A DNA stretch of 64,000 nt from JAIVJZ01 sp036386515 (GCA_036386515.1 DASVVO010000089.1:124001-188000), one strand, 5' to 3'; shown: positions 27,976-36,517, counted from the first letter of the stretch. A program made the numbers and translations. Notes: generated by a model from the sequence alone, not told the origin.

Positions 27976-28975
27976 CTCGTGGGTCGGTCGTCTTCCTTTG
28001 CGGGCGGTGCGTCGGCTGCGCATCGCTTTGTTTGGATGATAACACGCGCTCCGGTTTAAGCGTGATTGTTCCGGCGCGCATCCCCGCCAGGAAGTAGAGC
28101 GCGGCGTAAGATTCGTACCCGCCCCAACGCTTCGCGGCCAACGCGCGAATCTCGCGCTCGTTCATCGCCCCGCCCCGGTTGTAATGCTTGGCGACGACGC
28201 CGCGCAGGAAGAGGTCGGCGGCGGGGAACACGTCCATGCGGCCGAAGTGCAGCGCCAAGACCCACTCGGCCGTCCAACGCCCGATGCCGCGCAAACTCGT
28301 GAGGCGCGCGATGACGCTCTCGTTGTCCGCGCGCGCGAGCGTCGCGGAATCGAGCGCGCCCCCGTCGCACGCCCGCGCCACTTCGACGATGCACGCCGCC
28401 TTCGCGTTCGACAGGCCGAGCGCGCGCAACTCCTCGACCGTCGCACGCGCCAACGTTTCGGCGCGCGGAAAGGCACGGTAAGTTTCGCCGCCCGCCCGCA
28501 ACGTATCGCCGTACCGCTCGACGACGCGACGCCTGAACGTGATCGCCACGCTCGTGGCGATCTGCTGCAAGAGAATGGACGTGACCGAGGCTTCACAGAG
28601 GGAAGGCCAGCGGGGCAGGCGCAGGCCGTGATGGTCGGTTTCGAGGCGACGCATGAAGGGGTCGCGCGCGAGGAGGGCGCGCCAGGGCGCGAGGTCGTGT
28701 TCGAGGCTGAACATGTCGCGCACCACGCGCGCCGCTTCGTCCAAAAGCCGTGGCGTGACGAATCGCTCCGGCGCGAGTTTGACCCGGACGGACGGGCGCG
28801 CGGCCGTGCCCTCAGACTCGACGGAGAGCAGGAAAAGTCTCTCCCCGAAATGAATCGCGCGGGCATAGCGGCCACCGGCGAAAGTGTCCACGGCCTCCGC
28901 CTCGGTGAAACGCAGGAAGCGCGCGGTGGACGCAAAATCGAAGGGCGCGCGGGCGTCTATGACGAGTTCGGGCAT
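27965..28975 (-). CDS. HhH-GPD DNA glycosylase (AlkA/OGG-like)
   Basis: Base-excision repair enzyme of the helix-hairpin-helix family, 336 residues. An N-terminal AlkA_N-like beta domain is followed by the catalytic core, with helix-hairpin-helix LTSLRGIGRWTAEWVL and the conserved Asp in FPAADLFLR. There are no C-terminal iron-sulphur cysteines, so it is not MutY/Nth-like. It most resembles 3-methyladenine glycosylase II (AlkA); lesion specificity is inferred. The stop overlaps the start of the DUF2270 gene. Confidence 0.85.
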   Translation of the reverse strand: MPELVIDARAPFDFASTARFLRFTEAEAVDTFAGGRYARAIHFGERLFLLSVESEGTAARPSVRVKLAPERFVTPRLLDEAARVVRDMFSLEHDLAPWRALLARDPFMRRLETDHHGLRLPRWPSLCEASVTSILLQQIATSVAITFRRRVVERYGDTLRAGGETYRAFPRAETLARATVEELRALGLSNAKAACIVEVARACDGGALDSATLARADNESVIARLTSLRGIGRWTAEWVLALHFGRMDVFPAADLFLRGVVAKHYNRGGAMNEREIRALAAKRWGGYESYAALYFLAGMRAGTITLKPERVLSSKQSDAQPTHRPQRKTTDPRDET

Positions 28976-29022
28976 GCCGCGAAGTGTCGCAGAAAGGGGC
29001 GCGGAGCGTCAAAGTCTGCCGC

Positions 29023-29051
29023 TTGACAGCGGGCGCGGGCGTGCCTATAGT
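29023..29051 (+). promoter_or_regulatory. Sigma-70-type promoter for tadA
   Basis: TTGACA (29023-29028), a 17-bp spacer and TATAGT (29046-29051), close to consensus, about 40 bp before the chosen ATG. Confidence 0.85.
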
Positions 29052-29092
29052 CAGTTTTTGTTCGCGGTTGATTGAAAGCGTCCGTGCGCGAT

Positions 29093-29605
29093 ATGTGTGA
29101 GCCTGAGACGGAGCAAGACGCCGACGCACGCTGGATGCGCGTGGCTTTGGACGCGGCGCGCGCCGCCGCGACGGAGCGCAACGAAGTGCCCATCGGCGCA
29201 TGCGTCGTCGGTGCCGCGGGGCAGCTCCTGGCCGTCGCCGGAAATCGCACGCGCACCGATTGCGACCCGACCGCCCATGCCGAAATCATCGCTCTGCGCG
29301 CGGCGGCACGACAGGTTGAAAACTACAGGCTCACGGGCGCGGTCGTCTACTCGACCATCGAGCCGTGCGCGATGTGCGCGGGCGCGCTCGTGCAGGCGCG
29401 GGTGCGGCGGCTCGTCTACGGCGCGCGCGACGAACGCGCGGGCGCGGTTGAATCGGTTTTTCGTATCTGCGACGAGAGTTCTTTGAATCATCGAATGGAA
29501 TTAAAGGCGGGCGTGCTCGAAACCGAGTGCCGGGAAGTGATGCAAGCATTCTTCCGCGCCCGCCGGAAAGCGGAGGTCGGAGGCGAGAGGCCGGAGATTG
29601 GTTAA
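29093..29605 (+). CDS. tadA: tRNA-specific adenosine deaminase
   Basis: Converts A34 to inosine in tRNA-Arg(ACG). Zinc motifs are HAE (H62, E64) and PCAMC (C92, C95) of the cytidine-deaminase fold; VPIGACVV and YGARDERAGAVES are typical of TadA. ATG 29093 is chosen; TTG 29072 is possible, and neither has a clear ribosome site. A near-consensus promoter lies just upstream. The last residues (about VGGERPEIG) and the stop come from the left arm of the following heptad repeat. Two tRNA-Ser genes follow on the same strand and may be cotranscribed. Confidence 0.93.
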   Translation: MCEPETEQDADARWMRVALDAARAAATERNEVPIGACVVGAAGQLLAVAGNRTRTDCDPTAHAEIIALRAAARQVENYRLTGAVVYSTIEPCAMCAGALVQARVRRLVYGARDERAGAVESVFRICDESSLNHRMELKAGVLETECREVMQAFFRARRKAEVGGERPEIG

Positions 29606-29666
29606 AGACGCGCAGGCGGTTTTTTTAACTAACCTCTCCACACTCTACACCTCTCGCCTCTCGCCT
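29573..29666. repeat. Heptad inverted repeat, GAGGYCG family
   Basis: The left arm GAGGTCG-GAGGCGA-GAGGCCG-GAGATTG then GTTAAAG lies inside the 3' end of tadA. The right arm (CTCTCCA, CACTCTA, CACCTCT, CGCCTCT units) ends 4 bp before the tRNA gene. The arms are more diverged than in other copies. Confidence 0.75.
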
Positions 29667-29670
29667 TTGC

Positions 29671-29760
29671 GGAGAGGTCGCATAGTGGCTTAGTGCACCG
29701 GTCTCGAAAACCGGAGTGGGGGAAACTCCACCGTGGGTTCAAATCCCACCCTCTCCGCCA
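29671..29760 (+). tRNA. tRNA-Ser (anticodon CGA)
   Basis: Acceptor GGAGAGG pairs with CCTCTCC, discriminator G, and an encoded CCA (29758-29760). The anticodon stem CCGGT/ACCGG encloses loop CTCGAAA with CGA at 29705-29707. The long variable arm GTGGGGGAAACTCCAC is typical of a serine tRNA. It decodes UCG. Confidence 0.96.
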
Positions 29761-29765
29761 CTTTC

Positions 29766-29861
29766 TGAGGGATGAAGGATGAGGGATGAGGGATGAACAA
29801 GAAAGCGCTCAACGGAGTTGACGCTTTCATTCATCCCTCATCTCTCATCCCTCATCCCTTT
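29766..29861. repeat. Heptad inverted repeat between two tRNA genes, GGGATGA family
   Basis: The left arm is GGGATGA-AGGATGA-GGGATGA-GGGATGA; the right arm (29830-29861) is the inverse with one unit changed. The centre AAGCGCTCAACGGAGTTGACGCTTT is itself a hairpin. It ends 4 bp before the second tRNA. Confidence 0.9.
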
Positions 29862-29865
29862 CTAC

Positions 29866-29952
29866 GGAGAGGTGCAAGAGTGGTTGAATTGGCAGCACTG
29901 GAAATGCTGTGTGGGGGAAACTCCACCGTGGGTTCGAATCCCACCCTCTCCG
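29866..29952 (+). tRNA. tRNA-Ser (anticodon GGA)
   Basis: Acceptor GGAGAGG/CCTCTCC with discriminator G. The anticodon stem CAGCA/TGCTG encloses loop CTGGAAA with GGA at 29900-29902. The variable arm and T arm are almost identical to those of the preceding tRNA. The 3' CCA is not encoded (CCT follows). It decodes UCC/UCU. Confidence 0.96.
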
Positions 29953-29979
29953 CCTTCGTTCAAATAAAGGACTCAACTT

Positions 29980-30495
29980 ATGCAGGATGACAAGCTCGCC
30001 GCCGACGAGGCGCGCCGCCTGGCGCAGCACGAATCGCTCAAGGCCGGGGTCGAGGGCGACGTGAACGCCGAGATCGCCAGCCGCGCCGACCGCACCACGC
30101 GCCCCGAAGCCGCGCGCATGGAACAGGTCGCCGGGGAATTTCGCGGCAAGGCGATCAACGAAGTGGTCGAGACGGAGCGGGAGGTGGAACGCGGGCGCGG
30201 CGCGGCGCGCATCTCGCAAGTTGTCGATTTCATCTTTTGGGTGATCTACGCGCTGCTCGCCATCAGGTTCCTGCTCGCGCTCCTGGCCGCGCGCCGCAGC
30301 GCGGGGTTCGTCCAGTTTATTTATGCGATTAGCGACCCGTTTTACGCGCCCTTCAGCGGCATCGTGGCCGAGCCGACGGCGGGCGGCGCGCGGCTCGCGC
30401 TCTCGATCCTGCTCGCCATCGTCGTCTACGCGGTGCTGCACCTGGGGATCAATAAGTTGCTGCGCCTGATCGCCCATCGCAAGACGGAGATTTGA
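29980..30495 (+). CDS. YggT-family membrane protein
   Basis: A 171-residue protein with a soluble charged N-terminus (1-78) and a YGGT-type membrane part with two hydrophobic segments (about 80-103 and 140-160) around ISDPFYAPFSGIV, the family's conserved loop. AAAGGA lies 8 nt before the ATG. YggT proteins are linked to osmotic tolerance and cell division in other bacteria; the role here is inferred. The long charged N-terminal extension is unusual for the family. Confidence 0.8.
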   Translation: MQDDKLAADEARRLAQHESLKAGVEGDVNAEIASRADRTTRPEAARMEQVAGEFRGKAINEVVETEREVERGRGAARISQVVDFIFWVIYALLAIRFLLALLAARRSAGFVQFIYAISDPFYAPFSGIVAEPTAGGARLALSILLAIVVYAVLHLGINKLLRLIAHRKTEI

Positions 30496-30502
30496 AGCGG
30501 AT

Positions 30503-30531
30503 TTGATCGAGAAGCCCGCGTCTGCTATAAA
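30503..30531 (+). promoter_or_regulatory. Sigma-70-type promoter for SRP RNA
   Basis: TTGATC (30503-30508), a 17-bp spacer and TATAAA (30526-30531). It would start the SRP RNA transcript near 30538. Confidence 0.8.
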
Positions 30532-30536
30532 CGTCG

Positions 30537-30722
30537 GCGCGATCATCTCGCGGGTGCGACCCGGCGGACACTGCAACGCCGCTTGATCTTTAGACAATTT
30601 ATCAGACTTCGGGCTCCGCACAACGCTCGTCTCGCGAACTCCGCCAGGCCAGGAATGGAGCAACGGTAGCGTTGACTGCGTGTGTTGCGGGTCAGTCCGG
30701 AGTCTGGCCATATCGGGAAAAG
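30537..30722 (+). ncRNA. ffs: Signal recognition particle RNA, large type
   Basis: The SRP54-binding hairpin is clear at 30641-30666: stem CCA/TGG capped by GGAA (30652-30655), below it the symmetric loop CAGG/AGCA. Helix 5 includes CAGACT (30603-30608) with AGTCTG (30701-30706), and CGCACAAC with GTGTTGCG. The 5' part (GGCGGACACTGCAACGCCGC at about 30563-30582) resembles the Alu domain of long bacterial SRP RNAs. The 5' end is set by the promoter; the 3' end is approximate. dnaX lies downstream, as in other bacteria where SRP RNA neighbours dnaX. Confidence 0.88.
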
Positions 30723-30837
30723 AGTTGCCGCCGGGCGAGCGTGAGAGTTGCCGAAGCGGGCGAGTTTGGAGCACAATCCGACACCGCCGCTTCCGGTAAA
30801 CCGACAACGTTTCAGCACGGGCGCGGCAACTCTTTTT
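30718..30837 (+). terminator. Terminator-like stem with a 91-nt folded loop
   Basis: AAAAGAGTTGCCGC (30718-30731) pairs perfectly with GCGGCAACTCTTTT (30823-30836), followed by T. The loop contains a second stem, GAAGCGG against CCGCTTC. It could end the SRP RNA transcript or be a separate small structured RNA. Confidence 0.55.
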
Positions 30838-30852
30838 CATTTTACGCCGCAC

Positions 30853-31263
30853 ATGAAAATCAACTTCCAACGGCTCGACCACGTGCAACTCTGCATCCCG
30901 CCCGATACGGAAGCGAGCGCGCGCGAGTTCTACGGCGGATTGCTCGGCCTCTCGGAGATCGAGAAGCCCGCGCCCCTCAAAGCGAACGGCGGCCTCTGGT
31001 TCGAGATCGCCGGGATTCAATTGCACATCGGCGTCGAAGGCGAGCAATTCAAGTCGAAACGTCATCCCGCGTTTGAAGTCGAAAATATCGAAGCCGTCAG
31101 AAGCTATCTCGAACAGCACGGCGTGCGGACGAAAGACGAAATCTCGCTCGCCGGGATCAAACGCTTCTCCCTCTTCGACCCCTTCGACAATCGCATCGAG
31201 CTTTTAGAAACAACAAACGGCGACGGCCTAACGAACCACGAACAACTGACCACGGACAACTGA
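30853..31263 (+). CDS. VOC-family (glyoxalase/bleomycin-resistance-like) protein
   Basis: A 136-residue single VOC domain: LDHVQLCIPP at the start, AREFYGGLLGLSEIEKP, LWFEIAGIQLHIGVE and a closing FDPFDNRIELLE. Metal ligands of the fold (His in DHV, His in LHIG, Glu in IELLE) are in place, so it may be a metal-dependent lyase, dioxygenase or binding protein; substrate is unknown. The domain ends at IELLE; the tail TTNGDGLTNHEQLTTDN and the stop are largely encoded by the heptad repeat that follows. Confidence 0.85.
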   Translation: MKINFQRLDHVQLCIPPDTEASAREFYGGLLGLSEIEKPAPLKANGGLWFEIAGIQLHIGVEGEQFKSKRHPAFEVENIEAVRSYLEQHGVRTKDEISLAGIKRFSLFDPFDNRIELLETTNGDGLTNHEQLTTDN

Positions 31264-31280
31264 CCACCGACCACTGACAG
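31231..31280. repeat. Heptad repeat, single arm, GACCACN/GACAACT family
   Basis: Seven units (AACCACG, AACAACT, GACCACG, GACAACT, GACCACC, GACCACT, GACAGCT) run through the VOC gene's end and stop, ending 4 bp before dnaX. No inverted partner is seen upstream. It matches the right arm at 54836-54870. Confidence 0.85.
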
Positions 31281-31284
31281 CTTT

Positions 31285-33351
31285 ATGGCTTACCAAGTCA
31301 TCGCACGCAAATGGCGTCCGCAAACTTTCGAGGAAGTGACGGGACAGGAGCCGATCACGCGGACGCTGCGCGGCGCGCTCGAACACGAACGCCTCCATCA
31401 CGCCTATCTCTTCTCCGGCGCGCGCGGCGTGGGCAAGACGACGACGGCGCGCCTGCTCGCCAAGGCTCTCAACTGTCATAAGTTCAAAAGCCCGACCGCC
31501 GCGCCCTGCCGGACGACCGACGCGGATCAGTGTGCTTCCTGCCGCGAAGTTGCCGAGGGGCGTTCCATCGACGTGCTCGAAATCGACGCGGCCTCGAACA
31601 CGGGCGTGGACAACGTGCGCGATTCGATCATCAACACGGTCGGCATCAGCCCGGCGCGCGACCGCTACAAAGTTTTCATCATCGACGAGGTTCACATGCT
31701 GTCGGGCGCGGCCTTCAACGCGCTCCTGAAGACGCTGGAGGAGCCGCCGCCACGCGTCGTCTTCATCATGGCGACCACCGAGTCGCACAAAATTCCCGAC
31801 ACCATCCTCTCGCGCAGCCAGCAGTTCGAGTTTCGCACCATCGCCACGACGCGCATCGCCGAACGGCTCCGCCTCATCGCCGACGCCGAAGGGATCAACG
31901 TCGCGGACGAAGCATTGCGCGAGATCGCGCGCGCGGGCGAAGGGTCGATGCGCGATGCGCAGTCGGCCTTCGATCAGGTCATCAGTTTCAGCGACGCGGA
32001 GATCGCGGTGGCCGATGTGGAGGCCGCGCTCGGCATCGCCGGGGCGGAACTTCGCACGCGCGTCATGCGTTCGATTGCGGCGGGCGCGCCGCGCGATGCG
32101 CTCGCCGTCGTGGACGACCTCGTCATGCGCGGGCACGACCTGAGAAATTTTTGCCGCGATATGTTGTCGCACGTGCGCGACCTACTGGTCGTGAAAGTGG
32201 CGGGCGACGCGGCCGAAGGCGTGGACGCGAGCGACGCGGAACGGCGCGACCTGATCAGCGCGGCGAACGAATTTTCCGAATCCGACCTCGTGCGCTTCTT
32301 CCACAGCCTGACGGAGACGGAGCGCATTTTGCGCGAGGGCGCGCACCCGCGTTATCAACTCGAAATGGGGCTGGTCAAGTTGATCGAGATGCGGCGGCTC
32401 GCCCCGCTCGGCCTGATCATCGAACGCCTGAACGCGCTCGAAGAGGGTCTCCGCACGGGCGCAATGCCCGCCGCCGGGGCGGGCGCGTCCGCGCCTACGG
32501 GCGGGGCGGCGGGCGGCGGCGGCGGCGCGCCGCGAAGTGGAAGCGGGTATGCGGGCGGCGGAAGCGGCGGAAGCGGCGGCGGTAGAAGCACGCCTCCGGC
32601 CTCGCGCGCCTCCGCGCCGTCCGCCGTTGAAGCGGGGCGCGACACCGCTCCCGCCGCGGCCGCGCTCAATGCCCCGGCGACGCCTGCGAGCGATGGCGGG
32701 AAGCCCCGCGCGGGCGCGCCCCAGACGGGTAGCTCCTTCTCTGCAAACGCGACCGCGACGGACACGCCGCCGTGGGAAGCGCCGCCTTGGGAAGAACCTC
32801 CGGCGGCGTCGTCTCCCCCGCTCAAACTCGTGCCGCAGCCTGCCGCGCCGCCGACGCAGGGCGTCGCGCCCGCCACGGCACACGCGCCCGCGCCGCAATC
32901 GTTCGCCAACGCGCCCGCCATGTCGGCTGCCAACGCGGGCGGCTTCATCGAGCGCATCAAGACGGGTCTCGAAGAACGGCGCAAGCCCTTTCTCGCCATC
33001 GCGCTCGAAGGGGCGCGCAAGGTGGCGGTCGAGGGCGAAGAGTTGTACGTCGAGTTTGCGCCGGAGGCCAAGCACCTGCGCGACAATCTCGCCAAGCCGG
33101 AGAGCATCAAACTTTTGCGCGAGGTGTGCGAGAGCGTGTGCGGGCGCGAGATGGGCGTGCGAATCGTGGTCAAAGACAAGCATGAGAGCCGCGACGACGA
33201 GCCGCCGCCATCGTCACGCGACGCCGATACGGAAGAGAGACGACGCCTGCGCGAGTTGGCCGAGAACCACCCTTCGGTGCAGCAGGTTTTGCGCGCCTTC
33301 CAGGCCGAGATCGTGGACGTGCGGCGCGTGGACGGAACGGGCAAGCAGTGA
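31285..33351 (+). CDS. dnaX: DNA polymerase III subunits gamma and tau
   Basis: Clamp-loader ATPase of the replicative polymerase. Walker A GARGVGKT is near residue 45, the zinc module with its Cys residues at about 64-86, Walker B IIDEVHML, the SRC-like LSRSQQFEF, then domain III. A Gly/Ala/Pro-rich linker (about 390-550) leads to the tau tail GFIERIKTGLEERRKPFLA. At 688 residues it is within the normal range. The start is 4 bp after a heptad repeat arm, without a Shine-Dalgarno. SRP RNA is upstream, a classic neighbour. Confidence 0.96.
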   Translation: MAYQVIARKWRPQTFEEVTGQEPITRTLRGALEHERLHHAYLFSGARGVGKTTTARLLAKALNCHKFKSPTAAPCRTTDADQCASCREVAEGRSIDVLEIDAASNTGVDNVRDSIINTVGISPARDRYKVFIIDEVHMLSGAAFNALLKTLEEPPPRVVFIMATTESHKIPDTILSRSQQFEFRTIATTRIAERLRLIADAEGINVADEALREIARAGEGSMRDAQSAFDQVISFSDAEIAVADVEAALGIAGAELRTRVMRSIAAGAPRDALAVVDDLVMRGHDLRNFCRDMLSHVRDLLVVKVAGDAAEGVDASDAERRDLISAANEFSESDLVRFFHSLTETERILREGAHPRYQLEMGLVKLIEMRRLAPLGLIIERLNALEEGLRTGAMPAAGAGASAPTGGAAGGGGGAPRSGSGYAGGGSGGSGGGRSTPPASRASAPSAVEAGRDTAPAAAALNAPATPASDGGKPRAGAPQTGSSFSANATATDTPPWEAPPWEEPPAASSPPLKLVPQPAAPPTQGVAPATAHAPAPQSFANAPAMSAANAGGFIERIKTGLEERRKPFLAIALEGARKVAVEGEELYVEFAPEAKHLRDNLAKPESIKLLREVCESVCGREMGVRIVVKDKHESRDDEPPPSSRDADTEERRRLRELAENHPSVQQVLRAFQAEIVDVRRVDGTGKQ

Positions 33352-33430
33352 ACGGTCAGAAGTAAGCAGTTAAAAACAGCTTGCTTACTTCTTAACTGTT
33401 CACAGCCGACCGCTCACAGCCGACTGTTTT
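33347..33430. repeat. Heptad-type inverted repeat, diverged family
   Basis: Left: GGTCAGAAGTAAGCAGTTAAAA; described by its parts, GAAGTAAG then CAGTTAAAA. Right: CTTACTTC, TTAACTG, then units TTCACAG, CCGACCG, CTCACAG, CCGACTG. It contains the dnaX stop codon at its left edge. Confidence 0.7.
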
Positions 33431-33486
33431 TTCCCGCGAACAAAGCCACGGGAGCGCACGTATAGTTTGCACGGAGGTTGAGAGCG

Positions 33487-33696
33487 ATGCGTGATCCTTT
33501 TATTGCAGGTCTTCTAAGTTTGCTGATTCCGGGTTTGGGGCAACTCTACAACGGGCGGATTCTGGCGGGCATCCTGTGGCTGCTCTTGACGGGCGTCTCA
33601 TGGATCGGTTCAGCGGGCACGCTCGGCTGGATCGTCCACCTCATCGCCGCTTACACGGCCTACAGCTACGCGAAAGAGCATCGCGTGCGCGTGTAA
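33487..33696 (+). CDS. Small two-segment membrane protein
   Basis: A 69-residue protein with two or three hydrophobic stretches: PFIAGLLSLLIPGLGQLYNG, then ILAGILWLLLTGVSWIG and WIVHLIAAYTAY. The PGLGQLYNG motif is common to TM2-like and DUF5683-like small membrane proteins. GGAGG lies 9 nt before ATG 33487, which decides the start over the TTG at 33478. Function is unknown. Confidence 0.8.
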   Translation: MRDPFIAGLLSLLIPGLGQLYNGRILAGILWLLLTGVSWIGSAGTLGWIVHLIAAYTAYSYAKEHRVRV

Positions 33697-33771
33697 AAAG
33701 TGCTTTAAGTTATCGAACGAGTTACCAGGGGAGGCGTGGGTCGCGCGCGGGTTGCGCGGCCTGCGCTTTTT

Positions 33772-34386
33772 TTATTCCTCGCCGCCGAGCGTGTTGGCGT
33801 CGTCCGTTTTCCTGACGGGCAAGAGGCTGCGGACGAGTTCGTTGAGACGCTCGAAGTCGATCGGCTTGGTGAGATAGCCCTCCATCCCGGCGTCGTAGGC
33901 GGCGCGCTGGAAGCCTTCGGTGGTGAAGGCGGTGACGGCGATGACGGGCACGGGGCGCAGGGTCGGATGCTCGCGAATCTTCCGCGTCGCGCCGAGACCG
34001 TCGAGGCCGGGCATGCTGATGTCCATGAGAATCAGGTCGGGCTGCGTGAGCGCGGCCACCTTGATCGCCTCTTCGCCGTCGTTGGCCGTGACGACGCGAT
34101 AGCCCGACTGTTGCAAGTGCAAACTGATGATGACGAGGTTGTCAACCGTGTCGTCCACGACGAGCACGAGGAAATCCTGCGGGGTAAATTCCTGCGTGTC
34201 GGCATTGGCGTGAAGTCGGCTCGTGGGCGGGGCTTCGTTCGGGTGGAGCGCGTCGTCGGCGGAGGCTTGCGCGGGAAACAGGGCGACGGTTTCGCTGCCG
34301 GTCGTCTGCACAAGCTGCCAGCCGCATTTGACACAGAACCGCACGCCGTCTGGATTTTCGTGGGCGCAAACTGGACAGGACATCAT
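33772..34386 (-). CDS. Response regulator with N-terminal zinc ribbon
   Basis: A 204-residue protein: zinc ribbon CPVCAHENPDGVRFCVKCG (residues 4-22), a low-complexity linker, then a receiver domain (about 72-195) with VVDDTVDN, phospho-acceptor Asp in ILMDISMPG, T in AVTAF and K in LTKPID. There is no output domain beyond the ribbon. The zinc ribbon may bind protein or nucleic acid. A gap of about 120 bp separates it from the upstream propeller gene on the same strand. No cognate kinase is near. Confidence 0.88.
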   Translation of the reverse strand: MMSCPVCAHENPDGVRFCVKCGWQLVQTTGSETVALFPAQASADDALHPNEAPPTSRLHANADTQEFTPQDFLVLVVDDTVDNLVIISLHLQQSGYRVVTANDGEEAIKVAALTQPDLILMDISMPGLDGLGATRKIREHPTLRPVPVIAVTAFTTEGFQRAAYDAGMEGYLTKPIDFERLNELVRSLLPVRKTDDANTLGGEE

Positions 34387-34507
34387 CTCTTTTTTCGATC
34401 ACTCCCCGCGGTTTCTCGTCTCCCTAGAGTATCGCAGAAGCGGGCGTGTTTTCGCCAATGGCGAGACGCGCCGCGTTATCGCCTCTCTCTGCGAGCGCGC
34501 GGGCGCG

Positions 34508-36517
34508 TCAACTCGCGGGCGGCCGTTTTTTGTTCGGGGGGAGCGCGCGCGGAATATCGCGTTCGTTGAGCAGGGGAGCGTTGGCGTCGTCCGCCTCGGA
34601 TGCCGGTTTCTTACCGCGCAGCGCGGGGGGCAGTTTCGGGCGGGGGATGCTGACGGTGGCGACGGAATCCGTGCGCCGCAAAATCGCGCCGCCACGCCCC
34701 GCCACCCACGCGGCCGACCCGCCCCGGTAGGCGACGGCGAAGAGCGACGCGCTCGTCGCGCTCGCCAGCGCGTCCCACGTCTCGCCGCCGTCGCGCGTCT
34801 GCATCACGCGCCCCTGTTCGCCGACGATGAGCGCGTCGAGCGGCGAGGCGACCGACACGGCGAAGAGGTTGAGCTTGACCTTGCTCTCCTGCTGCTTCCA
34901 ACGCGCGCCCGCGTCATCCGTCCGCAGGATCAACCCGCGCTCGCCCACGATGAAGCCGCGCGACTTGTCGGCGAACGCCACGCCGTAGAGCCACTCCTTC
35001 GTATTCGTCTCGATGTAACGCCACGACTCGCCGCCGTCATCCGTCCGCATGATCATCCCCTGCGCGCCGACCGCGAGCGCGATCCGCCCGTCGCCGCCCG
35101 TGTAAGCGACATCTTCGAGCCAGGTGATCGTGTCCGAACGTCTCTGCCGCCACGTCTCGCCGCCGTCTTCGGTCGCCAAGATCGTGCCGCGCGCGCCGAC
35201 GGCGAGGCCGCGCTTCTCGTTCGCGAAGTGGACGCCGGAGAGTTCCTGCGTCACGGGCGATTCGACCTTCTCCCACGTCAGGCCGCCGTTCACGGTGCGC
35301 AGGATCGTGCCCGCCTCGCCCACCGTCCAGCCGTGCGCCTCGTCCACGAAGAAGACGTGCGTGAGGCGCGCCCCGACGCCCGACTGTCTGACCGTCCAAC
35401 GCTTGCCGCCCGAACTCGTGTAGAGAATCCGGCCGCGCGAGCCGACCGCCCAGCCGCGCGAGCCGTCGAGAAAAAAGATGTCGGCGAGGTCTTCGCGCCC
35501 GCCCTCGGAGAGCCTGCGCCATTCGAGGCCGCCGTCGTCGGTGCGGAGGATGAGGCCGTCGCCGCCGGCCGTCCAGCCGGTGGTGGCGTCGGCGAAGTGG
35601 ATGGTCGTCAGGCGCGGCTGCGTTTTCACGCTCACGGGCAGCCACGTCGCGCCGCCGTCGGCCGTCGCCAGCACGACGCCGTCGTTGCCCGCCGCCCAAC
35701 CGTTCTGCGCGTCGGCGAAGTAGACCGACAACAGGTCGGCCTGTTGATAAACTTCGACGCGCGCCCAGGTCTCGCCGCCGTCCTCCGTCCGCAGAACGAG
35801 GCCGCCGTAGCCGACCGCCACCGCGCGCCGCGACGCGCCCGCGAAGGCCACGCCCGTGAGCGGTAACTCCTTCGCCTGCGGCTGGCTGCGCCACGTCGCG
35901 CCGCCGTCCGAGGTGATGAGCATCGTGCCGCTCGCCCCGACCGCGACGCCAATTCGTTCGTCGCCGAAAGAGATGGAGAAGAGGTGCGCGGTCGCGCCCG
36001 AAGTTTGTTCGCGCCACGTGCGCCCGCCGTCGGCGGTGGCGATGATGCGCCCGTAAGTGCCGCATGCCCAGCCGTGTCGCAGGTCGCGCCCGGCGAAGGC
36101 AACGTTGTAGAGATGATCTTTAACGCCCGTCGGCCGGAGCGTCCAACGCCCGCCGCCGTTCTCCGTCGTGACGACGACGCCGCGCGCGCCGACGGCGACC
36201 GCCGTCTGCTTATCTTTGACGAACAGCCCGTAGAGCGTCGTCGCGACGGGCGCGCTCTGCGCCTCCCACTCGTAGCCGCCGTCGTCCGTCCGCAGTATCG
36301 CGCCGTCCGCGCCCGTCGCCCAGCCGCTCAGTTTATCCGCCGCGAACTTGAGCGAGTGGATCGCGTTGCCCTGCGGCAGCGGGTTCTGCCACAGCCACCC
36401 GCGCGTCTGCGCCGCCGCGCCGCCGGCGGTCGCCAGGAGCGCGCCGCACAGCGCGAGCATCAGCGAGACGCGCGCGCGCTTCGACGGCCGGGCAACGATG
36501 TGGCGGAATAGTGACAT
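34508..36517 (-). CDS. Secreted YCF48/BNR-like beta-propeller protein
   Basis: A 669-residue exported protein (signal peptide ends near AAAQTRG). It consists of about 13 repeats of roughly 43-46 residues of the form GWAVGxxGxILRTxDGGxTWxxQ, the photosystem II assembly factor YCF48 or BNR-type blade. That number suggests two stacked seven-bladed propellers. In non-photosynthetic bacteria these proteins are of unknown function, perhaps protein or glycan binding. No catalytic motif is seen. Confidence 0.85.
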   Translation of the reverse strand: MSLFRHIVARPSKRARVSLMLALCGALLATAGGAAAQTRGWLWQNPLPQGNAIHSLKFAADKLSGWATGADGAILRTDDGGYEWEAQSAPVATTLYGLFVKDKQTAVAVGARGVVVTTENGGGRWTLRPTGVKDHLYNVAFAGRDLRHGWACGTYGRIIATADGGRTWREQTSGATAHLFSISFGDERIGVAVGASGTMLITSDGGATWRSQPQAKELPLTGVAFAGASRRAVAVGYGGLVLRTEDGGETWARVEVYQQADLLSVYFADAQNGWAAGNDGVVLATADGGATWLPVSVKTQPRLTTIHFADATTGWTAGGDGLILRTDDGGLEWRRLSEGGREDLADIFFLDGSRGWAVGSRGRILYTSSGGKRWTVRQSGVGARLTHVFFVDEAHGWTVGEAGTILRTVNGGLTWEKVESPVTQELSGVHFANEKRGLAVGARGTILATEDGGETWRQRRSDTITWLEDVAYTGGDGRIALAVGAQGMIMRTDDGGESWRYIETNTKEWLYGVAFADKSRGFIVGERGLILRTDDAGARWKQQESKVKLNLFAVSVASPLDALIVGEQGRVMQTRDGGETWDALASATSASLFAVAYRGGSAAWVAGRGGAILRRTDSVATVSIPRPKLPPALRGKKPASEADDANAPLLNERDIPRALPPNKKRPPAS

